Source: Symbiodinium natans (lineage: Eukaryota; Sar; Dinophyceae; Suessiales; Symbiodiniaceae). Taken from it: a DNA stretch of 64,000 nucleotides. Both the position numbers and the translations under genes were made by a program. The notes below the pieces were generated by a model. The model was not told the origin of the DNA, searched no databases, and saw nothing but the letters and a program-made list of their open reading frames with translations. Each line of letters starts with the position of its first letter. Position 1 is the first letter of the stretch. The stretch lies in contig CAJNDS010002385.1 of the NCBI GenBank assembly GCA_905221605.1, forward strand, positions 114,501 to 178,500, given 5' to 3'. Shown in pieces: positions 41,963 to 51,530 of the stretch.

Positions 41963-42250
41963 CGGACGGACGCACGGACGCACGGACACACGGACGCACG
42001 GACGCATGGACGCACGGACGCACGGACACACCGACGCACGGACGCACCGACGCACGGACGCACGGACGCACGGACGCACGGACGCATGGACGCACCGACG
42101 CACGGACGCACCGACGCACGCACGGACGCACGGACGCACGGACGCACGGACGCACGGACGCACGGACGCACGGACGCACGGACGCACGGACGCAGGGACG
42201 CACGGACGCACGGACGCACGGACGCACGGACGCACGGACGCACACACGCT
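41963..42250. repeat. Octanucleotide array (ACGGACGC)n
   Basis: About 35 near-perfect 8-bp units. Open frames on both strands (Arg-Ala-Ser-Val and Asp-Ala-Arg-Thr-His peptides) are by-products. Confidence 0.9.
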
Positions 42251-42289
42251 TGCACGCTGGGACGCACGCACGCACGCACGCACGTTGGC

Positions 42290-42520
42290 ACGCACGCTGG
42301 CACGCTGGCACGCTGGCACGCTTGCACCATTGCACGCTTGCACGCTTGCACGCTTGCACGCTTGCACGCTTGCACGCTTGCACGCTTGCACGCTTGCACG
42401 CTTGCACGCTTGCACGCTTGCACGCTTGCACGCTTGCACGCTTGCACGCTTGCACGCTTGCACGCTTGCACGCTTGCATGCTTGCACGCTTGCACGCTTG
42501 CACGCTTGCACGCTTGCACG
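42290..42520. repeat. Octanucleotide array (ACGCTTGC)n
   Basis: About 27 units, sharing ACGC with the adjacent array and apparently derived from it by a change of four bases. Confidence 0.9.
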
Positions 42521-42576
42521 CGTGCGGGCCCGCGTGCGGGCCCGCGTGCGCCGGCGCGCGAGAGCAGTCCAGGCAG

Positions 42577-42673
42577 GGTCACGGCCATCAAATGCAACAG
42601 CGTCGTGGACGGCGGCCTCAGCGCTTGCTTGGGTAGCGGCAATTGCTCGAGCAATGAAGACATGAGCTGCGTG
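42577..42673 (+). CDS. Cysteine-rich exon 6
   Basis: VTAIKCNSVVDGGLSACLGS, GNCSSNEDMSCV. Follows the octanucleotide intron after CAG plus GGTCAC. GC donor after GTG. It joins ACAEGSDGKLC at 43568. Confidence 0.72.
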
Positions 42674-42810
42674 GCTCGGATGCAGATGGCATCATGTCGT
42701 AAGCATGTCGTCTTCAGCTCTACATTCTACATGACCCCCTTGCAGCCAAGGTTGGGAACTATAGCAACGCATCCTGGCCGAACTTAGTCATGGGTCTGTC
42801 TCCTTTGGAA

Positions 42811-42899
42811 GCCCTTTTTGACTTAGTAAGTTGGGTTCGGGGGATGATTATCAGGGTTTCTAGAAGATGCTAAGTGGACCTAGTAAGTCAAAAGGGCTT
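42811..42899. mobile_element. Family E inverted-repeat element
   Basis: GCCCTTTTTGACTTAGTAAG at the left and AGTAAGTCAAAAGGGC at the right form a hairpin stem. The other copy is at 33303-33389. Confidence 0.6.
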
Positions 42900-43060
42900 G
42901 CAAGCAGGTTCAAGAAGCTGTAAGTCCGGCGAATTTGCGACACCGGCTCAGGGCTCTCTAAGCCTAGAATCCCAAGGGGCCAGGTCCGAAGTCCTTGGCC
43001 CAAACCCCAGAGCCACAGGCATGAATACCTCTGAATACCTAACAAGCCTCCTTAAATTCC

Positions 43061-43196
43061 ATATGAAGTAGGGTTGATATTCCTTGTACCCCAAAAGGAC
43101 ACCCCATATACACTCACCAATATTTCAAAGGAACCTTATGTAGGTCCTTATTTACACTCACTAATAACAGTACTCTAAGCCCTACTTCATATCACG
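43061..43196. mobile_element. Inverted-repeat element (ATATGAAGTAGGG termini)
   Basis: ATATGAAGTAGGG and CCCTACTTCATAT, 13 bp each, perfect complements about 110 bp apart. Only one copy recognised in this window. Confidence 0.5.
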
Positions 43197-43284
43197 GCCC
43201 TCATGCAAGGCGGTGGATGTTCCCCACAGTGGAGCAGTATGGACTCTTTAGGGAGTAGGGTCCGTCGGCCAAGTGTGAACGTTT

Positions 43285-43476
43285 GGTAGCTATCAGTCGG
43301 TTCATAAGTACCCTCAGTGGGCTATGACTATAATTGCCATACTTGTAACCCTACTGATAGAACTACCCATATGAACCTCCAAGCATGTAGGGTTACAAGG
43401 ATGGTAGCTAGACTTCTAACCCTATTTAGGGAACCCTTTAGCCCGACTTTTAACTACCCAAATGAACCTCCAAGTA
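43285..43476. mobile_element. Family A elements, overlapping or nested
   Basis: Two right termini (ACCCATATGAACCTCCAAG at about 43364 and ACCCAAATGAACCTCCAAG at about 43456) and internal AGTACCCTCA/ACTTCTAACCC words. Looks like a composite of two copies. CCCTAAA follows at once. Confidence 0.5.
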
Positions 43477-43567
43477 TCCCTAAACCCTAAACCCTCAACC
43501 CTCAACCCTAAACCCTAGAAACCCTGAACCCTCAACCCTAAGTAATCCCCTCTCCATTTTTCGGGAG

Positions 43568-43663
43568 GCTTGTGCGGAGGGCTCCGACGGCAAGCTTTGT
43601 GGGGAGTGCCCGAAGGGTTGGGCCCGAGCCAGCATCCGGGCGCCCTGCCAGCCGTGCCCGGAG
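43568..43663 (+). CDS. Cysteine-rich exon 7 (juxtamembrane)
   Basis: ACAEGSDGKLCGECPKGWAR, ASIRAPCQPCPE. The EG..G.LC..C..G(W/Y) motif usually directly precedes the first membrane segment in this protein type. GC donor; AGGC at both ends. Confidence 0.8.
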
Positions 43664-43676
43664 GCGATGGGTTTGG

Positions 43677-43915
43677 GGTTCAGGGTTTAGGGTTCAGGGT
43701 TTAGGGTTTAGGGTTTAGGGTTTAGGGCTTGGGAGTTAGGGTTTGGGGTTTAGGGTATAGAGCCTCGAAAGCTGTAGCTGATAGGTGCCCGGGGTGTTCA
43801 ACGTTCTACCCGCAGGGCGCCGGCCCTAAACCCTAAGCCCTAAGCCCTAAGCCCTAAACCCTAAACCCCAAACCCTAAACCCTAAACCCTAGACCCTGAA
43901 CCCTGAACCTTGAAC
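43677..43915. repeat. Head-to-head telomere-like arrays in a 262-bp intron
   Basis: TTTAGGG 43677-43755 and CCCTAAA/CCCTAAG 43824-43915, in inverted orientation around a short unique spacer. Confidence 0.85.
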
Positions 43916-43925
43916 AGTCCTGCAG

Positions 43926-44026
43926 GCAACGCTGCCGCTGGTCGCCTCCATCCTGGCCGATGTGGGGCTCAACGTCGTCGTCAACTTTGTGGTGGCCGCA
44001 ACTTACCGTTGGCTAGCAGGGAATGC
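43926..44026 (+). CDS. Membrane segment exon 1
   Basis: CTGCAG acceptor. ATLPLVASILADVGLNVVVN, FVVAATYRWLAGN. One long hydrophobic segment. The 3' edge is approximate. Confidence 0.7.
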
Positions 44027-44037
44027 GGGAGCTAGGG

Positions 44038-44268
44038 GCCCTAAACCCTAAACCCTAAACCCTAAACCCTAAACCCTAAACCCTAAACCCTAAACCCTAA
44101 ACCCTAAACCCTAAACCCTAAACCCTAAACCCTAAACCCTAAACCCTGAACCCTGAACCCTGAACCCTGAACCCTGAACCCTGAACCCTGAACCCTGAAC
44201 CCTGAACCCTGAACCCTGAACCCTGAACCCTAAACCCTGAACCCTGAACCCTGAACCCTAAACCCTTT
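44038..44268. repeat. CCCTAAA then CCCTGAA array
   Basis: About 33 heptamers, beginning directly after the donor: an exception to the orientation trend. Confidence 0.85.
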
Positions 44269-44648
44269 AAGGGATTACGTATAGGGTACCTTATTCCCCC
44301 ATTCCCTACTAACCAACTGCAAGGCAATGGCCGCGACCGCGGCGGTGCGCGGCAGCGGCAAGTTGCCGCGCGGCTTGCACAGAGAGCGGAGGGGGGAGGA
44401 GAAGGCAGGGTGTAGGGTTTAGGGTTTAGGGTTTAGGGTTTAGGGTTTAGGGTTTAGGGTTTAGGGTTGTGGGGATCCGTCGGGGGCGGGGTTCATCGGG
44501 TCCTGTCGTGGGGCGGTGGAGTGTTGTGAATCTATGGTGCGTGTGACAAGCCTTGGGCTTAGATTTTGGGTCTAAGGGTTTAGGGTTTAGGGTTCAGGGT
44601 TTAGGGTTTAGGGTTGAGGGTCTAGGGTTCAAGGCTTCGGAGACTCAG
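44269..44648. other. Rest of intron before membrane exon 2
   Basis: TTTAGGG at 44410-44468 and 44577-44634; between them unassigned GC-rich sequence. Confidence 0.6.
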
Positions 44649-44730
44649 GCATACCATCATGATCCGCATCGCCACCCAGTGGCTGGCCGCCTGCTCCGTG
44701 ATCGCGACCTTTCAGTTGGACCAAATCCAG
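44649..44730 (+). CDS. Membrane segment exon 2
   Basis: HTIMIRIATQWLAACSVIAT, FQLDQIQ. Hydrophobic segment 2. GC donor joins DQIQ to VQLPWEEG. Confidence 0.72.
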
Positions 44731-45884
44731 GCGAAACACGAAACCCTGGACCCTGACCCTTGAACCCCCAAACCCCAAACCCCCAAGCCCAAACCCTACA
44801 GCCTAGACCCTAAACCCTAAACCCTAAAGCCTGAAGCCTGAAGCCTAAAGCCTAAAGCCCTAATCCCTAAACCCTAAAAACCGTAATATGTGTTATGGGC
44901 GGGAGCACCGCGAAAGGCAAGGCCCTCAGCCCTCAACCCTGGAAACCCAGAGCGCAACTCCCAACCCCAGCAGCAAGCACTAAGCCCTAAGCCCTAAGCC
45001 CGAAGCCCTAAACCCTAAACCCTAAACCCTAAACCCTAAACCCTAAACCCTAAACCCCAAAACCCAAAACCCTAAACCCTAAACCCCAAAAGAGGCCCTG
45101 AAAAGACAACTGGAAGGGAAGCACAAACGCCTTTGTACTTGGAGGTTCATGTGGGTTGCTATAAGTAGGGTTATGAGTACCTTGAACAGGGCTATATAGA
45201 AGTACAGCTACCATACCACGAACCTCTGCACCCAGCTCACAGACTCCCAGCTTTTTACGAGCATAAGTCTAGCACGCCGCAAAACTACTCCGCACGTAAG
45301 ATGCACCCCGTGCCTCTTCTCCACCACTCCGCGGTATGTGTCGTATCGTAGAGTTTAGGGTTTAGGGTTTAGGGTTTAGGGTTTAGGGTTTAGGGTTTAG
45401 GGTTTAGGGTTGTTTTTCCCCAGATAGGTCGAAGCTTTGAGTGTTTTCTCGGCCTGGGCTTGTCCAAACCGGAGACCCTAAACCCTAAACCCTAAACCCT
45501 AAACCCTAAACCCTAAACCCTAAACGCTAAACCCTAAACCCTAAACCCTAAACCCTAAACCCTAAACCCTAAGTTGTAACACGCCTGGCTCACCTGGGGC
45601 CTGAGGCCTCGGAAGATTCCCGCAATCTTAAGGTCCTTTGCACAGGACATGTGCTCCTCGCCTCCTGGGATTGGTTTATAGATGTACATGTAAATAGATG
45701 AATACATAAATATATATTTCTATGTAATGTGCACATATATGTTTAGAAATGTATATGTAGTTATCTTGGAAGTTCATGGGTAGTTATGAGCTGAGGGTAC
45801 TGATGAGCCTCGAAGCATTGATTCAACATGTGAGCCCCAGGCCACACGTCAGTCCCTGTTGTGAAGCTCGCTGCTAGATTTCAG
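44731..45884. other. Intron: CCCTAAA arrays and family A elements
   Basis: CCCTAAA-type units at 44735-44890, 44980-45090 and 45476-45573; TTTAGGG at 45353-45410; a family A element at 45136-45229 (TACTTGGAGGTTCATG...CACGAACCTCTG) and a diverged one from 45764. Confidence 0.6.
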
Positions 45885-45956
45885 GTGCAGCTTCCGTGGG
45901 AAGAAGGGACGTCTGGTGACGCACCCGGCTTCACGACGTTTGCATGGCCAGAGGAG
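45885..45956 (+). CDS. Loop exon between membrane segments
   Basis: TTTCAG acceptor. VQLPWEEGTSGDAPGFTTFA, WPEE. GC donor. Confidence 0.65.
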
Positions 45957-46180
45957 GCCTGCTTTCAGGGTTGGGCTTAGGGTTTAGGGTTTAGGGTTTG
46001 GGGTTTGGGGTTTGGGGTCTAGGGTTTAGAGTTTAGGGTTTAGGGTTTATGGTTGGGGTTAGTTGGGGTTAGTGGTGTTCGGGCTGGTACCTTGCAGCAG
46101 TTTGCGATCCTCGACCAAAAGCGTGACTGACGCACAGGAGTGACTTGACGCGTGGGTTGTACCTGTTTTGTTTGACACAG

Positions 46181-46208
46181 TCTGCGGTCTGCAAAGTCTT
46201 GGGTGCAG
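46181..46208 (+). CDS. Possible short exon (SAVCKVLGA)
   Basis: TTTGACACAG is a good acceptor and the frame SAVCKVLGA follows WPEE in phase 0. Too short to be certain. Confidence 0.35.
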
Positions 46209-46303
46209 GCAATGGCACCAGCTGGTGAATGAATCTCATGCTCTACGTCAGTAAGCCTTCTGAGAGGCTGCCCTCGCTCCCCAAAACCCCGAGAGCTCCC
46301 CAG

Positions 46304-46408
46304 CAGAAAAGCCTGGAGGTGACGTTGGTGTTGCGGGGCCTCTTCGATTCCCTCACCCTGACACCCGCCTGGGTATCGGTGGACTTCGCAGCACAGTGCC
46401 GGGCCCAG
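46304..46408 (+). CDS. Candidate loop exon
   Basis: QKSLEVTLVLRGLFDSLTLT, PAWVSVDFAAQCRAQ. CCCAG acceptor and GC donor followed by a TTTAGGG array, as in neighbouring exons. No family recognised. Confidence 0.45.
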
Positions 46409-47255
46409 GCAGGCCGGTGGGTTCAGGGTTTAGGGTTTGGGGTTTGGGGTTTAGGGTTTGGGGTTTAGGGTTGGAGCTTGCTTGCAGGTTCAGAGGCAGC
46501 TTCTTAATTACTAGGGTTGCAAAGTCATAGGTATAGTGATCATACGTATGAGTTGAAACCCTGCTTCTAACCTAAACCCTGAACCCAGAACCCAAAACCC
46601 TGAACCCAAAACCCTAAACCCTGAACCCTAAACCCTAAACCCTAAACCCTAAACCCTAAACCCTGAACCCTGAACCCTAAACCCTAACAACGGCTTTGCC
46701 CTTGCAGAACCCTTTTCGCGGGAGGGGATGGAGGGGCGACTTGGGGGTTCAAGCTTTCTTTTTCAGGGTTGAGGGTTTAGGGTCTAGGGTTTAGGGTTTA
46801 GGGTTTAGGGTATAGGGTTTAGGGTTTAGGGTTTAGGGTTTAGGGGTCAGGGTTTAGTGTTTAGGGCTGTTGCGGTTTGGTTCTGCCAGCCTCTGGGGTT
46901 CTGGGTTCCGGGAGCTTTGTCGCTCGGGGTTCAGGTCCTGTAAGGTAGTCTGCAAGCTTTGCTAAACCCTAAACCCTAAACCCTAAACCCTAAACCCTAA
47001 ACCCTAAACCCTAAACCCTAAACCCTAAACCCTAAACCCTAAACCCTAAACCCTAAACCCTAAACCCTAAACCCTAAACCCTAAACCCTAAACCCTAAAC
47101 CCTAGAACCTAAACCCTAAACCCAAGACCCTAAACCCTAAACCCTGAACCCTGAACCCTGAACCTTGAACCCTGAACCCTGAACCCTAAACCCTAAACCC
47201 TAAACCATGAACCCTAAACCCTAAACCCAAAAGCCTAAACCCTGGAACTGCGGAG
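46409..47255. other. Intron dominated by telomere-like arrays
   Basis: TTTAGGG 46428-46470 and 46765-46865; CCCTAAA 46565-46690 and 46963-47245. The last array is about 40 heptamers with CCCTGAA variants and ends near the acceptor. Confidence 0.7.
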
Positions 47256-47411
47256 GAGTTGTCGGAGAATCCGGTCGCTCCACGTGTGGCGCTTGGCTTG
47301 TACACCATCTGCCTCCCTCTGCTGGCGATCCTCGGCGTTATGGTCTTCTGCTCTCTGGCTGTCTATGTCGTGGTGCCCTTGGCGTCGCTGCTGGGATACT
47401 CGTTCAACGAG
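47256..47411 (+). CDS. Membrane segment exon 3
   Basis: ELSENPVAPRVALGLYTICL, PLLAILGVMVFCSLAVYVVV, PLASLLGYSFNE. One or two hydrophobic segments (about 35 residues). GC donor followed by G-runs. Confidence 0.75.
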
Positions 47412-48336
47412 GCTGGGAGAGGGGACGGGGGGGGGGGGGGGCGGGGGCCTTTTGCAAGGCTAAACCCGAAATCGTAAGCCCTTCGCCCGTAAACCGTAAA
47501 CCCTAAACCCCACACCCTAACTCCTAAGCCCTAAACCCTAAACCCTAAACCCGAAACCATTGAACCGAAACCCGACACCGCAGTGGTGCCCCTTCACATT
47601 CCCAGTTCGGGGCGACAAGAGCCTGCAAGCGCGACAAGCTCCTGATCCAGACCTAAGCGATAGGCGGTTAGAGGAAGACCTGCCAAAATCGGGAATCTCC
47701 GTTGTCGTTTGCTGCGGTGCCCTTTTTCCCCTTCTTTTTTGGTTCTGGTTCCCTTTGAAAGTAACCAGCCCCATGGAAAGGGTAAGATGTTTATGGAAGA
47801 TGGTTACTGGATACCTTAACAAGCTGAGCCCAATTACTTTCCCCCCCCCCCCCACACCCCCCCTCCCCCCCCCCACCCCCCCCCACCCCCCAACACCCCC
47901 CCCCCCCCACCCCCCCAACAAAAAACAGCTACCCTATTATTATGGTTTACTGGGCCTAAACCTAAACCCTACAACCTTAAACCCTACGCCCTAAGCACCA
48001 GCCCTAAACCCCTAAAAACCTAAACCCTCAACCCCTCACCCTCAACCCCTAACCCCCAAACCCTAACCCCTAAACCCCTAAACCCCTAAACCCCTAAACC
48101 CCCAAACCCCTAAACCCCTAAACCCCTAAACCCCTAAACCCCTAAACCCCCAAATCCCTAAACCCCTAAACCCCTAAACCCCTAAACCCCCAAACCCTGA
48201 CCCCTAAACCCTAAACCCTAAACCCTAAACCCTAAACCCTAAACCCTAAACCCTAAACCCGAAATCCTAAACCCTAAACCCTAAACCCTAAACCCTAAAC
48301 CCTAAACCCGAAACCCTAAGCCCTAAACCCTCTAAG
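47412..48336. other. Intron with C-runs and CCCTAAA/CCCCTAAA arrays
   Basis: C-rich stretch 47841-47920 (runs of 7-11 C). Arrays 47475-47560 and 47945-48332, in which CCCTAAA and CCCCTAAA blocks alternate. The 144-codon frame at 47560 is mostly low complexity and is not called. Confidence 0.65.
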
Positions 48337-48423
48337 GATGAGCTGGAGCAGTCCGGTGTCCTGGACATCCCACAGAGGGAGCTCAAGGAGGCGGCGGCGA
48401 ATCCCGATGCCTTCCTCCGGAAG
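48337..48423 (+). CDS. Cytoplasmic-type loop exon 1
   Basis: DELEQSGVLDIPQRELKEAA, ANPDAFLRK. Charged, helical-looking. GA-initial exon after AAG. Ends at TTCCTCCGGAAG with GC donor. Confidence 0.7.
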
Positions 48424-48741
48424 GCCGAGGGTTTAGGGTTTAGGGTTTAGGGTTTAGGGTTTAGGGTTTAGGGTTTAGGGTTTAGGGTTTAGGGTTTAGG
48501 ATTTAGGGTTTAGGGTTTAGGATTTAGGGTTTAGGGTTGAGGGTTTAGGGTTTAGGATTTAGGTTTATGGTTTAGGAGTTTAGGGTTTAGGGTTTGGCGT
48601 TTAGGGTTCAGGGGTTTAGGATTAGGATTTAGGGGTTTAGGGGTTTAGGGGTTTAGGGGCTTAGGGTTTAGGGGTTTAGGGGCTTAGGGGTTTAGGTATT
48701 TAGGGTTTAGGGGTTTCGGGTTGAGGGCTTTCCTCCGGAAG
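48424..48741 (+). repeat. Intron made of a TTTAGGG array with duplicated exon edge
   Basis: TTTAGGG-type units fill 48427-48725 (TTTAGGG, TTTAGGA, TTTAGGGG variants). The exon end GCCTTCCTCCGGAAGGCCG is repeated as GCTTTCCTCCGGAAGGCCG at the far side (19 bp, one mismatch), so removal restores FLRKAVLSSRG. Confidence 0.88.
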
Positions 48742-48879
48742 GCCGTGCTGAGCTCCCGGGGTCTGATGATCCGAGCCTGCGCCGCGCGGGCCCGCGCCCG
48801 GACGTCCCACCTGCCCGTGGACCCCTCGGACGAGCTGGCCCTCTCGGAGGCGGAGCTCAACCTCTCGCCTTTGGATGAG
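48742..48879 (+). CDS. Cytoplasmic-type loop exon 2
   Basis: AVLSSRGLMIRACAARARAR, TSHLPVDPSDELALSEAEL, NLSPLDE. GC donor (GAGGCC at both ends of the next intron). Confidence 0.72.
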
Positions 48880-48885
48880 GCCTGA

Positions 48886-49025
48886 GCCTAAACCCTAAAC
48901 CCTAAACCCTAAACCCTAAACCCTAAACCCTAGACCCTAGACCCTAATCCCTAAACCCTAAACCCTAAACCCTAAACCCTAAACCCTAAACCCTAAACCC
49001 TAAACCCTAAACCCTAAACCCTAAG
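48886..49025. repeat. CCCTAAA array filling the intron
   Basis: About 20 heptamers occupying nearly all of the 148-bp intron between loop exons 2 and 3. Confidence 0.85.
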
Positions 49026-49027
49026 AG

Positions 49028-49072
49028 GCCCTGCCGGCCCTCTTGAAGATGGACCTGACCCCTTACCTGCAG
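49028..49072 (+). CDS. Cytoplasmic-type loop exon 3
   Basis: ALPALLKMDLTPYLQ. Ends at CAG with a GC donor, or 9 bp later (AWQ). Confidence 0.62.
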
Positions 49073-49124
49073 GCCTGGCAGCCCAGTGGCACCCTTTTTG
49101 CCCCTTTCTTGCGATCAGCCAAAG

Positions 49125-49265
49125 GGTTTAGGGTTAGGGTTTAGGGTTTAGGGTTTAGGGTTTAGGGTTTAGGGTTTAGGGTTTAGGGTTTAGGGTTTAG
49201 GGTTTAGGGTTTAGGGTCTAGGGTGTAGGGGGTTTAGGGTGTAGGGCGTTTAGGGTTTAGGGTTT
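49125..49265 (+). repeat. TTTAGGG array
   Basis: About 19 heptamers between loop exons 3 and 4. It extends to within 40 bp of the acceptor, another exception to the orientation trend. Confidence 0.85.
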
Positions 49266-49303
49266 GCCCTTACTTGGAATATGGTTCCGGGGCTACCAAG
49301 CAG

Positions 49304-49396
49304 GACGCCAGCGAGGAACAGGACCTCGAGGCCGTCCTGGACAAGATCATCGCCGAGGCATGCCTTCAGTTCCCCGAGACGGCGCTCGAACACCAG
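49304..49396 (+). CDS. Cytoplasmic-type loop exon 4
   Basis: DASEEQDLEAVLDKIIAEAC, LQFPETALEHQ. Acidic, helical. GC donor. It continues in phase 0 to VKEIEDGEPG. Confidence 0.68.
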
Positions 49397-49930
49397 GCCC
49401 GCCGCACTCTGCCCCGTGCCCAGAGACTCCACAGCCCGTACTTTAGGAAGATTCCTCAAACAATACAAGGAACCCTCTTGTATTTTAAGGAGTATTCCTG
49501 AATTAAGGGGTATTGGAGTGCCTGGGTGCTGTTGCCTCAAGTCTCAAAGGTCGGACCCCACAACTGAAACTTTGAGGAGGTGGGGGGCGGGGCGCGTGTA
49601 CGCACCTGGATATCCTACTAGTGGTTAGTGATTTGTATGGTATGAGGTTTCCAGACATGTAGAATGCAATTGGTAGGCTGCTGTTGCCAACTGAAACTTT
49701 GGGTCGGGTTAGGATTTGGGATGTCGCCGACGCAGGACGAATTCTCTCCAACCCGGTACTTGGAGGTTCATGGGTAGAAGTAGGGTTATGAGCATGGCAA
49801 CTGTACTTGCAACCCTATTTAGGGTACTGATAGCCCTACTTGTACTTATCTTAAACCCCTAAACCCTAAACCCGAAACCCTAAACCCTAAACCCTAAACC
49901 CCAAGGACACATGGAGTCCTTACGTGTGAG
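49397..49930. other. Intron with family B and family A elements
   Basis: Family B element 49421-49526 (CAGAGACTCC...TATTGGAGTGCCTGG) inserted 25 bp after the exon. Half of a family A element from 49757 (TACTTGGAGGTTCATGGGTA). CCCTAAA 49850-49905, shortly before the acceptor. Confidence 0.65.
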
Positions 49931-49972
49931 GTGAAAGAGATCGAAGACGGGGAGCCGGGCGAGGAGCCGGAG
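49931..49972 (+). CDS. Acidic loop exon 5
   Basis: VKEIEDGEPGEEPE after a GTGTGAG acceptor. GC donor; AGGC at both ends. Confidence 0.6.
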
Positions 49973-51439
49973 GCAGCTGGGGCACGGGGGCCTTAAGACT
50001 TTGATGGCGAATAGGAAGGGCCCTTAGTAATTCGAATCGGGTTTAGGGTTTAGGGCCCCAAGAAAATACCGCCATTATTCCGACCCCTTTATGAGATTCG
50101 TCTGGATGTGTAAGGCTCGCCTGAAATCTGGAAACTACTCTCAAAGATGAGAGCCATCGTCAGTGCTTATGAGAAATCCCCTAGAAGCTAAGACATGTCG
50201 GAGAAGCCTCATATCGCAAGGCTAGCCTCTGAGTGAGAGAGTGGATCGAGTTAGGTGAAAATGTGCGGTATCATGGGGGGGGGGGGTGGGGGGGGTTGGG
50301 CGGGGTCGATTCGTTTGTGGAGTTGAAGTCCTGTTTGGTCGGGAGGCTTGAGTGATAAGCCTTGGGAAACGATTGGCAAGCTGAGTTGAGATCCCGATCA
50401 AATAGAGAAGGAAGCATAGAGCATCTTGAGCCAAACAGGTCTAGATTTAGGGTTGGTGATTCGGAGCTTGGGGCTTTTTCTTTCCGAGTTCGTGAGGGTT
50501 TTGGGTGGGGAAGCTGGAATATGGGGACCAACACCCGAAACCTTAAACCCTAAACCCTAAGCCCTTATGTTTCCGACTTCGCGCGGTCTCTCCCGGATAC
50601 TTTACGCGCCTTCTACCCGAGCCCGCCTACTGTGGACTCCCCAGAGAGCCCAAAACCCCTTAGTTAAGCAATATTCCTTAAACCATATAGGGATCCTTAG
50701 TATGATTTTAAGGAATATTCCTTAATTAAGGGGTATTGGGCTCTTTGGGTGCCTCCACTACTTGGACAGTTCATGGGTCGTTATAAGTACGGTTAGCTGT
50801 ACCCCGAAATAAGGCAAGAAATATAGGTACCTTCACTATAACTCTACATGTAATTACCCATGAACCTCCAAGTTAGCTTTCGTCCAAACCCTTGAACCCC
50901 AAGTCAGAGAAGACGTCGCGAACTCTTCGGCAAGGACCCCGTGGCCCTAAACCTTAAACCCGAAACCCGAAACCCGAAACCCTAAACCCTAAACCCTGAA
51001 CCCTAAACCCTAAACCCTAAACCCTAATTCCTAAACCCTAAACCCTAAACCCTAAACCCTAAACCCTAAACCCTAAACCCTAAACCCTAAACCCTAAACC
51101 CTAAACCCTAAACCCTAAACCCTAAACCCTAAACCCTAAACCCTAAACCCTAAACCCCAGTCTATCCTAAACTCCGCTTCGGCATTGGAGGGTTCCCCGA
51201 ACAACGCCTACAATGGAATACGGTTTCGTGTCTGTAGGAATTTGTTGAAACCCTAAACTTCAAACCCTAAACCCTAAGCCCTAAACCCCAAACCCCAAAC
51301 CCCAAACCCCAAACCCTAAACCCCAAACCCCAAACCCCAAACCCCAAACCCTAAACCCTAAACCCTAAAGCCGAAGCCCAAAAAAGAGAGCCCAACGAAA
51401 GCGCCCAAAGGCCTCTCGAAGTGTAGCCCTGGAAGCAAG
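49973..51439. other. Intron with family A and B elements and arrays
   Basis: G-run near 50276-50300. Family B element 50640-50750 (CCCAGAGAGCCCAAAACCCC...TATTGGGCTCTTTGGG) and complete family A element 50759-50874 (TACTTGGACAGTTCATGGGT...TACCCATGAACCTCCAAGT) side by side. CCCTAAA 50944-51158 and 51248-51372. Confidence 0.65.
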
Positions 51440-51530
51440 GCTGCCGACCCAGACTCTCCAGTCCCACCCGAAGCGCAAGTGCTGGACATGGCACTCCTGC
51501 TGCCCGGCTACCCAAAGCTCTTGAAAAGGG
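51440..51530 (+). CDS. Loop exon 6
   Basis: AADPDSPVPPEAQVLDMALL, LPGYPKLLKR. It follows EEPE in phase 0. GT donor (GTGGTCAAG) assumed. Confidence 0.6.

Noticed and set aside
41963-42520. CRISPR array
   Set aside because: Uniform short tandem units without distinct spacers, in a eukaryotic intron.
41676-42787. Open frames up to 275 codons across the octanucleotide arrays
   Set aside because: Low-complexity translations of 8-bp repeats; only 41529-41828 and 42577-42673 have real domain sequence.
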